The position numbers were made by a program, and so were the translations under genes. This document shows positions 16,810 to 25,133 of a DNA stretch of 64,000 bases, piece after piece (the first letter of the stretch is position 1; every line of letters begins with the position of its first letter). The stretch covers positions 248,001 to 312,000 of the forward strand of contig NZ_JARUBP010000001.1 of the NCBI RefSeq assembly GCF_029626225.1, in the 5' to 3' direction. This stretch comes from Asanoa sp. WMMD1127. GTDB taxonomy: Bacteria > Actinomycetota > Actinomycetes > Mycobacteriales > Micromonosporaceae. The notes beneath the pieces are model-generated. The model worked only from the letters and a program-made list of their open reading frames with translations. It ran no database searches and was not told the DNA's origin.

Positions 16810-18357
16810 TCACCGTTCGGCCGCCCGGCGCCGTCGAGTCCCGAGGACGACAAGTCCGCCGAGGACGACGGATCCGCCCCCGACCAGGACAGCGGCGATC
16901 GTCCACGACGTTCCGGTCTGGGCGAGCCGTCCCCCGTCGCCGCCGCTGCCCGGTCCGTCGTTCCCGGTGCCCGGATTGCCGCCCGGCGCGCCGAAAGCAC
17001 GATTGGGATCGACGCTGCCGACCGCGAGATTGAGCGTCCGGCGGTCGACCAATGCCTTGCCGTCCTTGGTGGTGCCGGCCATCTCGACGCCGAGGTGATA
17101 GATCCCCGGTCTGGTGAAGGCCCAACTGCCGTGCGCATGGGTGTTCGGCGCGATCGCGAGTTGCTGTGGCAGCTTCTTGCCGGAGTCGAAAAGCACCTCG
17201 GGCCGGCCGAAGGATCCGGTGAGGAACAGCTTGAACTGGCCGGGGCCGCTGACGCTGGCGAGCCGCCAGGTGACGGACCCCTTGGTCCCGTTGACGACCG
17301 ACGGGTCCTGAGTGTTCCAGCCGGGCCAGACGATGCCGGCCTGCTGGGCTTGCGGCAGCATCCACACGTCGGAGCCGGCCTGGCCGAGAAACGCGTAGTC
17401 CGAACCGGCCGGCACCTTGATCTTCGCCTTGTCGACGACGTGCAGGACGACGTCGGACAGGTTCCGCCAGACGGCCGGACTGGCGGTGTCGTCGCGGAGC
17501 CGGATCGTCCAGCTGCTGCCGTTCAACTGGGGGCCCATGTCGACGTGGCCGTCGGCGATCACCTTGCGCCCGCCGGCCGGTGCGGCCTTCGGCGCCGGGG
17601 CGGCCGCCTTGGGTGCCGCGACCTGCGGCACGGCGAGGGGCGTGTGCTCCGTCTCCGCGGCCCGCCGCAGCGCGGCGGGTGACGGCTGGGTGGCCGGTGG
17701 ATCGACCGTCTCCACGGGGCTGATAGGTGGGACCTCCACACGGAAGGTGGCCTCGTCCCGCAACTCCCGACCGCCGCGGTCACGACCCGTGACGGCGAGC
17801 GCGACCCGATACGAGCCAGGTGTGTCGAACGCCCAGAGCACGCCTCCGCGGCGCTGGCCGGCACGCAGCACGGTGGTGGTGGGTTCGGCCGCCGCGCTGC
17901 CCAGAAGAACATCGACGGCGCCCAGACCGCGCTGCGCGTAGGCGTGGAACCGACCGGGACCCTCGACGCCGACGAGGTGCACGGTGAGCGTGTCGTCGAC
18001 CAGCCGTCCGTTGGGGATTGCGGTGGCATCGAACGCGGGAAAGTCCCCGTCCGTGGCCAGCACCCATACCGGCGTCCCCGGCGGCCCCAGGAACGAGAAC
18101 TCGTCGCGGGCCGGGGCAGCCCCGGTGAAGCCATCTCCGGCGTCGAGCGTGACGTGCGACGGGTCGGTTCCTGGGTGGCCGGCACGGATCTGGCCGGCGT
18201 CCCGCGCGTTGAGGACCAACCCATCGGACTCCAGGCGGACGGACACGAGGTCAGCGCCGGCGACCGGCAGTGTCCTCGGCTCTGCGCGGGCCGGCATGGG
18301 ACCGGCCAGCACGGTGACAGCGACCCCGCACACGAGTGCGACGGTGGTTCGCTTCAT
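16810..18357 (-). CDS. two-domain CAM protein with LAQTG wall anchor
   Basis: A 515-residue surface protein, TIGR03773-like. ATG 18357 has GGAGGAAAG upstream. Order: signal peptide (to about 25), a degenerate CAM domain (about 26-215), a Pro/Ala-rich linker (about 215-265), a typical CAM domain (about 265-450), a Gly-rich spacer, LAQTG, a membrane segment and RRRRAAER. LAQTG fits the LAXTG motif of class E sortases in high-GC actinobacteria. The first domain has lost the His pattern (GADLVSV for GHVD; RRGGVLWAF for HxHxNWAF), while the second keeps ADGHVDMG and NTHAHGSWAF. It overlaps the DUF916 gene by 4 bases. Family notes propose that such anchored proteins hand substrate to the ABC transporter. 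Confidence 0.91.
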   Translation of the reverse strand: MKRTTVALVCGVAVTVLAGPMPARAEPRTLPVAGADLVSVRLESDGLVLNARDAGQIRAGHPGTDPSHVTLDAGDGFTGAAPARDEFSFLGPPGTPVWVLATDGDFPAFDATAIPNGRLVDDTLTVHLVGVEGPGRFHAYAQRGLGAVDVLLGSAAAEPTTTVLRAGQRRGGVLWAFDTPGSYRVALAVTGRDRGGRELRDEATFRVEVPPISPVETVDPPATQPSPAALRRAAETEHTPLAVPQVAAPKAAAPAPKAAPAGGRKVIADGHVDMGPQLNGSSWTIRLRDDTASPAVWRNLSDVVLHVVDKAKIKVPAGSDYAFLGQAGSDVWMLPQAQQAGIVWPGWNTQDPSVVNGTKGSVTWRLASVSGPGQFKLFLTGSFGRPEVLFDSGKKLPQQLAIAPNTHAHGSWAFTRPGIYHLGVEMAGTTKDGKALVDRRTLNLAVGSVDPNRAFGAPGGNPGTGNDGPGSGGDGGRLAQTGTSWTIAAVLVGGGSVVLGGLVVLGTRRRRAAER

Positions 18358-19391
18358 GAGTTCTTTCCTCCGATGGAAGTGGTGGACAGAGCCTCGGCGC
18401 GGCCGGCGTCGCGGGCAGCGGCGAGCGCGCGTCGGCTGGCCCGCCGACGCCACCACCCGAGCCAGCCCAGGCCGGCCACGAGCAGCGACACGGCGATCTG
18501 CGGCCAGGGTGGCGCCCAGAGGGACGCGGTGTTCGTCACCGCGGGTGGTGCAGCACCCGGTGGCCCGACGGTTGTCGGCAGAAGGTCAAAGTGGACCGTC
18601 AGCCGGCCCAAAGGCAGGATCCCGTTCGCGCGTACGGTGGTGAGCACTTCACCGCCGGGCAGGATCTCCGGCACCGGATCCGTGCGGGCGACGCGACGGC
18701 CGACACCGAACGGGCCGGCGACCGTCGTCGTGGGTCGCCCGGTGAGCCGGACGTTGCCGGTGTTGCGGATCCGGTAGGTGGCCGTAACGACGCCGCCGCC
18801 CATCGGGTTGACGGTGCCGGTGTAGCTCACGGCGACGCGCTCGATGTCGACCGCCGGCCGCACCTCACCCGTGACTCGCAGGTACATACGCGCCCCGACG
18901 CGTCGGTCCACCTTCACCTGGCCGCCGTCGGCACTGACCGCGGTGCTCGCTACGGCGGCGACGATTCCGCCGGCGTGGTCGCCGGGCGTGGCGTTCTTCG
19001 GCACTGACAGCCGGAACGGCACGTCCATGCGGGACTTCGAGGGAATCGTCAGCCGGGCGAACCTGCTGTCGAACGACACCCAGCTGCCGACGTCGGTCGG
19101 CTCGCGCGCCGCCGGGAGCAGGTCGAAGCCCCCCTGCTCGGTGGTGAACGCGTCGCTGGCGTACAGGTCGAGGGTGATCGGTGCGGCGGAGTAGTTGGAG
19201 ATGGCGGCATAGTCGGTGAGCGTCGCACCGGGGTCGAGCTTGTAGGTGAACGAGGCGCGGCCGTCCGGCCCGTTCCGGGTCGACGGCGCGATGCCCCATG
19301 TCTGCGGGGTGGTGGGTTCGGCGTGCGCCGCCGCCCCGACCGGCAGGACACCGGTCAGGGCGGCGACGACCGCCACGGCAAGCAGACGCAT
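18354..19391 (-). CDS. DUF916 (WxL-interacting) surface protein
   Basis: A 345-residue membrane-anchored protein. Signal peptide to about residue 24, then an N-terminal DUF916 peptidoglycan/WxL-partner domain (TWGIAPST, DYAAISNYSAAPITLDLYASDAF, VPFRLSVPKNATPGDHAGGI), a second Ig-like domain (about 165-275), a C-terminal membrane helix (IAVSLLVAGLGWLGWW) and a basic tail. In Firmicutes, DUF916/DUF3324 proteins pair with WxL-domain proteins at the wall. Here the upstream neighbour ends in a WxL-like domain, so the same pairing is likely. The three genes 19394-16810 are tightly packed. Confidence 0.88.
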   Translation of the reverse strand: MRLLAVAVVAALTGVLPVGAAAHAEPTTPQTWGIAPSTRNGPDGRASFTYKLDPGATLTDYAAISNYSAAPITLDLYASDAFTTEQGGFDLLPAAREPTDVGSWVSFDSRFARLTIPSKSRMDVPFRLSVPKNATPGDHAGGIVAAVASTAVSADGGQVKVDRRVGARMYLRVTGEVRPAVDIERVAVSYTGTVNPMGGGVVTATYRIRNTGNVRLTGRPTTTVAGPFGVGRRVARTDPVPEILPGGEVLTTVRANGILPLGRLTVHFDLLPTTVGPPGAAPPAVTNTASLWAPPWPQIAVSLLVAGLGWLGWWRRRASRRALAAARDAGRAEALSTTSIGGKNS

Positions 19392-19393
19392 GG

Positions 19394-20860
19394 TCAGATG
19401 GCGGTCAGCGTCAGCGTCGCGGCGTACTGGCCGGCCGCGGTCTCGCTCGGCAGCTCGAGCCGCAACTCGGCGCCCAGCTGTGCCGTGCCGCGGCCGCTGC
19501 CGACCGGCGCCGAACCCAGCACGGCCCCACCCGCGATGCCGTTGCCGGCGGTGAAGCCCGGCGCCGCCACTGGACCGGCGACGACACCCTGTCCTTCGGC
19601 CTGGGCGAGCACGCGCGGGGTCCAGCCCAGGTATCTGCCGGCGAAACCGCCGCCGGCCGACGCGACGAAGTCGGACACCGAGCCGGATGCGTTCCAGCCC
19701 GGCCGGGCCGCCCTCGTGTCGGTCACCGTCACCGGGCGCAGCGCCCCCGAGGTCTCCAACCGGTCACCGCTGGCACCGACGGTGGCCGGCGGCAGGCTCA
19801 CCGTGCGGTTGTTGGGATCCACACTGAGGACCAACGCACCGTCCGTCTCCCTGATCGTCGCGGTGATCGACTGGCTGGAGGCCGGGTCCCCAGGGTTGCC
19901 CTCCTCCTTGACGACGAGCGTGACCGGGTCGGCTTCGGCCACCGCCTGGTGGTCGTCGTCGTAAAGGACGGCCTTGTACTGGCAGCCGTCCAGCTCCGCG
20001 GTCGCGGTGAACTGGTAGGAGAAGGTGAGCTCGCCGGACACGACCGCGAAGTCCGGCGCACCGGGGCACTTGCTGAACCAGTGGAAGTGGTCCAGGTCGG
20101 TCTCCACGTCGGTCATCGCGACGAGGTTGACCTGCTGTCCCGGCCGGTAGCTGTCCTCCAGGCCGTAGATGTCGAGCTGGAGCGCCGGATCGGTCCCGTC
20201 TCCGACGAGGAACGTGTAGTCGACCGGACCGGACGACAGCTTCGTGCCGTCGGTGAGCGTCGCATCGGCCTGGAACTTCAGGGTGTAGGCGCCGGTAGCG
20301 CTGAACGCCCAGTTCGCATGGGCGTGGGTGTGCACCGGGACGTCCAAGGCGTCGGGTAGGCCGTCGTCGGTGCGGAACTTGTGCAGCGGCATCCCGATGG
20401 CGTCGGACATGAACACCCACACGTCGCCGGGCCCGTCGACGTCGACGAGGCTGAGCTTGACCGAGTCGCCGGCGAACACCCCGCCCGGCAGCGTCGTGGT
20501 GTTCCAGCCCGGCCAGAGCAGGTTGGGGTCCTGCACCTGGGGCAGGAGCCAGACGGTGGCGCCGGGCGCACCCAGGAAGCCGTACTGCGGGATGTCGGGC
20601 ACCTGCACGGCGGACGTCGGCAGGGCCTGGAACGTGACGTCCGCCGGGTCACGGACGACCGAAGGCTCGACGGTGTCGTCGTGCACCTTGAGGCTCAGAG
20701 CCCCGTTCTCGTAGTGGACGTCCACCGCGTCGGTATGGCCCTGCGACAGGACCACCTTCTCCGCGGCGGCGGCCGGAGTCGCACCAATCGCCATGCCGGC
20801 CAGCAGGGCGACGGCGGTCGCGGCGACCGTCAACGGTCGCTCGCACGCTCGTAGTCTCAT
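19394..20860 (-). CDS. CAM protein with C-terminal WxL-like domain
   Basis: A 488-residue exported protein. Signal peptide to about 33; CAM domain (about 34-240) with SQGHTDAVDV, WLLPQVQDPNLLWPGWNT, GPGDVWVFM and VHTHAHANWAF; a middle Ig-like part with two Cys and a DHFHWF motif (about 245-330); and a WxL-like domain (about 340-488) marked by VTVTDTRAARPGWNASG...VSDF and ending YAATLTLTAI. WxL domains bind peptidoglycan and DUF916 partners. It leads a three-gene operon with the DUF916 and LAQTG genes. ATG 20860 follows a purine-rich GGAAGGGGAGGG. Zur-like palindromes lie 17-37 bases upstream. Confidence 0.88.
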   Translation of the reverse strand: MRLRACERPLTVAATAVALLAGMAIGATPAAAAEKVVLSQGHTDAVDVHYENGALSLKVHDDTVEPSVVRDPADVTFQALPTSAVQVPDIPQYGFLGAPGATVWLLPQVQDPNLLWPGWNTTTLPGGVFAGDSVKLSLVDVDGPGDVWVFMSDAIGMPLHKFRTDDGLPDALDVPVHTHAHANWAFSATGAYTLKFQADATLTDGTKLSSGPVDYTFLVGDGTDPALQLDIYGLEDSYRPGQQVNLVAMTDVETDLDHFHWFSKCPGAPDFAVVSGELTFSYQFTATAELDGCQYKAVLYDDDHQAVAEADPVTLVVKEEGNPGDPASSQSITATIRETDGALVLSVDPNNRTVSLPPATVGASGDRLETSGALRPVTVTDTRAARPGWNASGSVSDFVASAGGGFAGRYLGWTPRVLAQAEGQGVVAGPVAAPGFTAGNGIAGGAVLGSAPVGSGRGTAQLGAELRLELPSETAAGQYAATLTLTAI

Positions 20861-20876
20861 CCCTCCCCTTCCTTAT

Positions 20877-20897
20877 TGGAAATGAGTTTCATTTTCA
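20877..20897. promoter_or_regulatory. overlapping Zur-like palindromes
   Basis: 20883-20897 reads TGAAAATGAAACTCA on the minus strand; an overlapping 15-mer at 20877-20891 is TGGAAATGAGTTTCA. Both are upstream of the CAM-WxL operon. Confidence 0.65.
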
Positions 20898-20942
20898 TTG
20901 AGAGCGGAAGGTAGCACGGGTCGGGTGGGCTGTCGAGAACGA

Positions 20943-21797
20943 TCAGGTCGCCGACAGGCGTGCGGCGATCAGGCCGTGCCGAGGAGCGAAGACCCAGGCG
21001 ACCAGGAACGCCGCGGTGAGGACGAGGACGATCGTGCCGCCGACCGGAAGGTCCCACGACCAGGAGAGGTAGAGTCCGATCAGCGCTGACAGGCCGCCCA
21101 GCGCCGGCGCGAGCACCATCATCACGCCGAGCCGGTCAGTCAGGAGCCTGGCGGTCGCGGCCGGTGTGACCAGCAGCGCGAGCACCAGGATGTTGCCGAT
21201 GGTCTGCACCGAGATGACCACGGCCAGGGTGACCAGCACGTACAGGGCGATGTCGAGCCAGAACGTACGCAGACCGGTTGCTCTGGCCATCTCGCGGTCG
21301 AGGGTGACGGCCACGAACTCCTTGTGCAGCAAAAGCACGGCGAGGATGACGCCCAGGCCGGTGAGAACCACCACGTAGACGTCCCGGTCGGGGATGCCGG
21401 TGATCGAGCCGAAGAGGAACTGCTGCAGGGATCCGGCGTAGCCGGGCGCCCGCGAGATGACGACGATGCCCAGCGCGAACGCCGAGACGAAGAACACGCC
21501 GATGACGGAGTCCTCTTTGAGCCGCCGGTTCTGCGCGAAGACCGCGACCAGGATCGCGGTGACGACGCCGGCGACCGTGCCGCCCAGCACGAGGTTGCCG
21601 GACACGACGAACGCCACCGCCAGCCCAGGGAACACGGCGTGGGCGACCGCGTCGCCGATGAACGCCATGCCGCGCAGGACCACGTAGGTGCCCACGACAC
21701 CGCACACGATCGCGGCCACGACCGCGATCACCAATGCCTTCGGGAGAAAGGACAGGTCAGGGTTGACCAGGTCGTGCAGAAAGTCGACGGGAGACAT
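20943..21797 (-). CDS. anchored-repeat metal ABC transporter permease
   Basis: Membrane subunit of a second metal importer (ABC-3 family, TIGR03770-like), 284 residues, about eight spans. Motifs include VLRGMAFIGDAVAHAVFPGLAVAF and ISVQTIGNILVLALLVTPAATARLL. It is the last gene of the four-gene unit starting at 25035; its ATG lies just after the ATPase stop. It is clearly distinct from the ZnuB at 10787. Confidence 0.9.
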   Translation of the reverse strand: MSPVDFLHDLVNPDLSFLPKALVIAVVAAIVCGVVGTYVVLRGMAFIGDAVAHAVFPGLAVAFVVSGNLVLGGTVAGVVTAILVAVFAQNRRLKEDSVIGVFFVSAFALGIVVISRAPGYAGSLQQFLFGSITGIPDRDVYVVVLTGLGVILAVLLLHKEFVAVTLDREMARATGLRTFWLDIALYVLVTLAVVISVQTIGNILVLALLVTPAATARLLTDRLGVMMVLAPALGGLSALIGLYLSWSWDLPVGGTIVLVLTAAFLVAWVFAPRHGLIAARLSAT

Positions 21798-21798
21798 C

Positions 21799-22569
21799 TC
21801 ACGCTCCTCGCTCGACGGGCGCCCGGCTGTCGATCCCGATGCTGGCCAGCAGCGGGCTGCGCTCGCTCACGCCGAAGGCGTCCATCCACACGCGAGCGTC
21901 GCGCAGGTCGTCGGGCCGGCCGAAGGCGACCACTGTGCGGTTGAGCAGAGCCAGGCGATCGCAGGTGTGCATCGCGGACGCCAGGTCGTGGGTGGCCATG
22001 ACGACCGCGTTCTCCTGTGCCAGGGCGGTGAACAGCTCGCCGAGTACCTCCTGGGTGGGCATGTCGAGGCCGGTGAACGGTTCGTCGAGCAGCAGGACCC
22101 GCGGGCGTAGCACCAGGGCCCTGGCCACCAGGACCCGCTGCCGTTGGCCACCCGACAGCTCCGCGACCGGCCGTCGGCGCAGGTCCGTCATCCGTACCCG
22201 CTCGAGGGCCTCGCCGACCGCACGCCAGTGCGCCACGTTCGGGCGGCGGAAGAGGCCGATGCGCCGTGCCAGGCCGGTCATCACCGCGTCCTGGACGGAG
22301 ACCGGGAAGTCCCAGGTGAACGCATGGCGCTGTGGCACGTAGCCGATCGGTGAGCGGCCAGGGCGGGCCGGTAGCCCGGCCACCGTGATCCGGCCCGCCC
22401 TCGTGCGCACCAGCCCCAGCACCGCTCGCAACAGCGTCGTCTTGCCCGCGCCGTTCGGTCCGACGAGGCCGACCAGCTCGCGGTCCGCGACGTGGAGGTC
22501 GACGTCGCGCAGAACGGGCCTGCGGCCGAGGTCGACATCGACATGGTCGAGAGAGAGGACGGCGCTCAC
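21799..22569 (-). CDS. anchored-repeat metal ABC transporter ATPase
   Basis: ATPase of the second importer (TIGR03771-like), 256 residues. GTG 22569 is preferred because it overlaps the upstream stop as GTGA. Walker A GPNGAGKT, signature ELSGGQRQRVLVARAL, Walker B VLLLDEPFTGLD and MATHD are all present. The family aromatic motif reads YVPQRHAFTWDFPVSV. Confidence 0.92.
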   Translation of the reverse strand: MSAVLSLDHVDVDLGRRPVLRDVDLHVADRELVGLVGPNGAGKTTLLRAVLGLVRTRAGRITVAGLPARPGRSPIGYVPQRHAFTWDFPVSVQDAVMTGLARRIGLFRRPNVAHWRAVGEALERVRMTDLRRRPVAELSGGQRQRVLVARALVLRPRVLLLDEPFTGLDMPTQEVLGELFTALAQENAVVMATHDLASAMHTCDRLALLNRTVVAFGRPDDLRDARVWMDAFGVSERSPLLASIGIDSRAPVERGA

Positions 22570-23450
22570 GGCTGCTGTTCCCGCTCCGCGCGTCGCCGGA
22601 CGCGCCGGCCTCGCCAACCGACCCAGACGAGCCCCGCTGCGACAGCGGCGGCGGCGACGGCCACCCCGGCGGTCAGCACGGATGGACCGCGCTCCGGTGG
22701 GTCGGTTTCACTGTCCGGCGCGACGGCGGACGGCAACGGGTTGGTGAACGCCGCGGCGAAGGCGGCGTCGGCAGTGGTCCGATCCCCAACCGCGAACCTG
22801 AGCACCTCGCGCGCGGTGACCGTCTCGCCGCCCGCCAGCTCCGCGGCGAACTCGACGGTCGCGAGATAGACACCCGGGCGGGCGAACACCCAGTTGGCGT
22901 GCGTGTGTGTGTTGGTCTCGACCCAGACCGGCTGCGGGTACGGCTGCCGGCTGTTCCACAGCACGTCCGGGGCGCCGAGGCTGCCGGACTGCAGGAACAC
23001 CGTCAGGTCGCCGGGGCCCTGGACGCCCAGGAGGCTCATCGTCACACCCCGGGCGACGGCGTCCATGACCCCGGGGTCCTGCGTGTTCCAGCCCACCCAG
23101 ACGACGTCCGGGTCCTGCGTCTGCGGGATCACGTGCACCGGCGTGCCCGGCTCCTGGTCGAGGAACGCGTACGCCGGATCGTCGGGCACTTTCTGGACCG
23201 CCGCGTCCGGCACGCGGATCACCGCATCGCGCGGCGACCGCCACACGGGCGGGACGACCGTGTCGTCGTGCACGAGGACAGTCCACTCTCCGTCGTGGTA
23301 GCGCGGGCCGATGTCGACGTGACCGGCGCCCAACTCCGCCCGCCCCGCGGTCACAGCCTGGTCGGCCGCGACCCGCTGGTCGAGGTCGTCGGGGGACGGC
23401 GACGGCGCGAGGGCGAGGGCGATCACGGCCAGGACGCCGAGTGTTCTCAT
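22566..23450 (-). CDS. membrane-anchored CAM domain protein
   Basis: A 294-residue CAM protein within the ABC operon. N-terminal signal, CAM domain (about 35-225) with GAGHVDIGPRY, VIPQTQDPDVVWVGWNTQDP, GPGDLTVFLQ and ETNTHTHANWVF, then a spacer, one membrane helix (SVLTAGVAVAAAAVAAGLVW) and a strongly basic tail. No sortase motif, so it is held in the membrane. Its position between the substrate-binding protein and the ATPase suggests it docks metal at the transporter. Confidence 0.9.
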   Translation of the reverse strand: MRTLGVLAVIALALAPSPSPDDLDQRVAADQAVTAGRAELGAGHVDIGPRYHDGEWTVLVHDDTVVPPVWRSPRDAVIRVPDAAVQKVPDDPAYAFLDQEPGTPVHVIPQTQDPDVVWVGWNTQDPGVMDAVARGVTMSLLGVQGPGDLTVFLQSGSLGAPDVLWNSRQPYPQPVWVETNTHTHANWVFARPGVYLATVEFAAELAGGETVTAREVLRFAVGDRTTADAAFAAAFTNPLPSAVAPDSETDPPERGPSVLTAGVAVAAAAVAAGLVWVGWRGRRVRRRAEREQQP

Positions 23451-23466
23451 GTGCTGGGGCTCCCCA

Positions 23467-25035
23467 TCAGGTCAGGCATCGCTTGAGCGAGTCGGCGTTG
23501 ACGCGCATCATCTGCACGTACGTGGTCACGGTGTCGTCGAAGGCGTCGCCGTAGATGGGACACACCCGCCGTTGCTGCTCTTCCGCCACCTGGGCCAATG
23601 TGGACGATCGGGCGGCCAGGTTCGGTTCGAGGAACACCGCACGCACACGCAGGTTGCGAACGGTCTCGGTCAGCTTCCGCCGGTCCGCGATGCTCGGCTC
23701 GACCGCCGGGTTCGGCGTCACGAAACCGGCGACAGGGATCTGGTAGGCATGCGCCAGGTAGCCGAACGCGTCGTGGGTGGTGACCAGATATCGCTGCGGC
23801 GGCGGAATCGACGCGATCGTCTCCGCGACATAGGCGTCCAGCGCGCTCAACTCGCCCAGGTAGCGCTCCGCGTTGCGGCGGTAGGTGCTCGCCCCGGCCG
23901 GGTCGACGGCGGTCAGCGTGTCCCGGATGAGCTCCACGTAGGCCTGCGCGTTGCCGACGTCCTGCCACAGGTGCGGGTCGATCTCGCCGTGCACGTGCCG
24001 GCCGAGCACCGCCTGCGGCAACTGGTAGACCTGTTGTCCCGGCCGGCCCAGGAATCGGTAGCCGCGGCCGGCCGGCACTTCCTTCAGGGCCTTGGCCGGC
24101 ACCTCGATCACCGTGCTCGCCGGGTCGTACACCTCCTGGTTGACGTCCCCGCCGCCGTGCGGGTCCGCGTAGAGGTAGAGACGCCCGGTGTCGAGGTCGG
24201 CGGAGATGTCCGCGTGGCCGGCCGCGAGCACCGTCGGCGCGGGGATGCCGGTTGCCGAGTGGGGGTCGACACCGACGGCGAAGGTGAACGTCTGCGTCCC
24301 GAGGTCGACCGGCCTGGCGTCGTGGGCCACCCGCAGTTTCGCGGACATGGTGAGCCGGTAGACGCCGGGTGCGGTGAACGCCCAGCTCATATGGGTGTGT
24401 GCGGCGGGCGGCAGCGTCGCCGTGTCGTCCCGGTAGCCGTCGGAGGGGTCGAAGCCGTCCGCGGAGTTGACGTAGAAGGCCGGATCTCCGAACGACTCCG
24501 TCAGGTAGGCGACGAGGTCACCGGGGCCGGACACGTCCGTGGCCGAGACCAGCACGTCGGATGCCCGGTCCGCGCCGCGCTGGGCGCCGGTGCCTCGCAC
24601 CCGCAGGCCCAGCCAGATGGTGTCCAGCGAGACGTCCTCGACCAGCGGAATGATCTCGGCCGCGTACTTCGACGCGCGCTCGGCCAGGGCGATGTTCGGA
24701 ACACCGTCGCGGAGGTTCGCGTCCAGCGCCTTGATGACGTTCTGCGCCTCCAGCAGGAGGTAATTGCTGAACGCGACGTCGGCGTACACGATGTTGCGCA
24801 CGTCGCGCAGGCTCGGCTCGTAGACGTGTGAGTCGGCGTTGTCCGGCACGATCGAGTCCACGACGACGCGATCGCCGCCGACGTTGCGCGTCAGGTCGGC
24901 CAGGATGCCGGTCGTCGTGACCACCTGGAGCTGGTCGGTGGATCGGTTGAACGCCACGGGCGCCGTGCAGGCCCCGAGGACGAGAGCACAGCCGGCGGCC
25001 ACCGCCGCCCACCCCCATTGCCTGTGCGCCGCCAC
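23467..25035 (-). CDS. anchored-repeat ABC substrate-binding lipoprotein with inserted CAM domain
   Basis: Zinc-binding lipoprotein, 522 residues (TIGR03772-like). GTG 25035 is used because the Zur box lies just upstream and GGGGAG precedes it. Lipobox LVLGAC (Cys 23). The ZnuA fold is split: the N-lobe with metal His 70 (DSHVYEPS) runs to about residue 135; a CAM domain fills about 136-341; then His 355 (DPHLWQD), His 421 (THDAFGY) and an acidic ligand in VFLEPN complete the site. Inside the insert the CAM C-terminal half (IWLGL...HTHMSWAF...TFTFAVG) comes before the N-terminal half (GHADI...VYQLPQ), the reverse of all other CAM copies here. First gene of the unit running to 20943. Confidence 0.92.
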   Translation of the reverse strand: MAAHRQWGWAAVAAGCALVLGACTAPVAFNRSTDQLQVVTTTGILADLTRNVGGDRVVVDSIVPDNADSHVYEPSLRDVRNIVYADVAFSNYLLLEAQNVIKALDANLRDGVPNIALAERASKYAAEIIPLVEDVSLDTIWLGLRVRGTGAQRGADRASDVLVSATDVSGPGDLVAYLTESFGDPAFYVNSADGFDPSDGYRDDTATLPPAAHTHMSWAFTAPGVYRLTMSAKLRVAHDARPVDLGTQTFTFAVGVDPHSATGIPAPTVLAAGHADISADLDTGRLYLYADPHGGGDVNQEVYDPASTVIEVPAKALKEVPAGRGYRFLGRPGQQVYQLPQAVLGRHVHGEIDPHLWQDVGNAQAYVELIRDTLTAVDPAGASTYRRNAERYLGELSALDAYVAETIASIPPPQRYLVTTHDAFGYLAHAYQIPVAGFVTPNPAVEPSIADRRKLTETVRNLRVRAVFLEPNLAARSSTLAQVAEEQQRRVCPIYGDAFDDTVTTYVQMMRVNADSLKRCLT

Positions 25036-25063
25036 CCGACCACTCCCCGCGACTTGACGGAAA

Positions 25064-25078
25064 TGAAAACCGTTTTCG
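25064..25078. promoter_or_regulatory. Zur box (anchored-repeat ABC / propeller promoter)
   Basis: TGAAAACCGTTTTCG, 6 of 7 arm matches and the most symmetric core in the window (GAAAAC-N-GTTTTC). It lies between divergent genes starting at 25035 and 25134. Confidence 0.78.
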
Positions 25079-25133
25079 CATCGTACGGCCCGCGGCGCGC
25101 GTTGCAAAGCGGTGGGCGGCTACGGTTGCCGGC

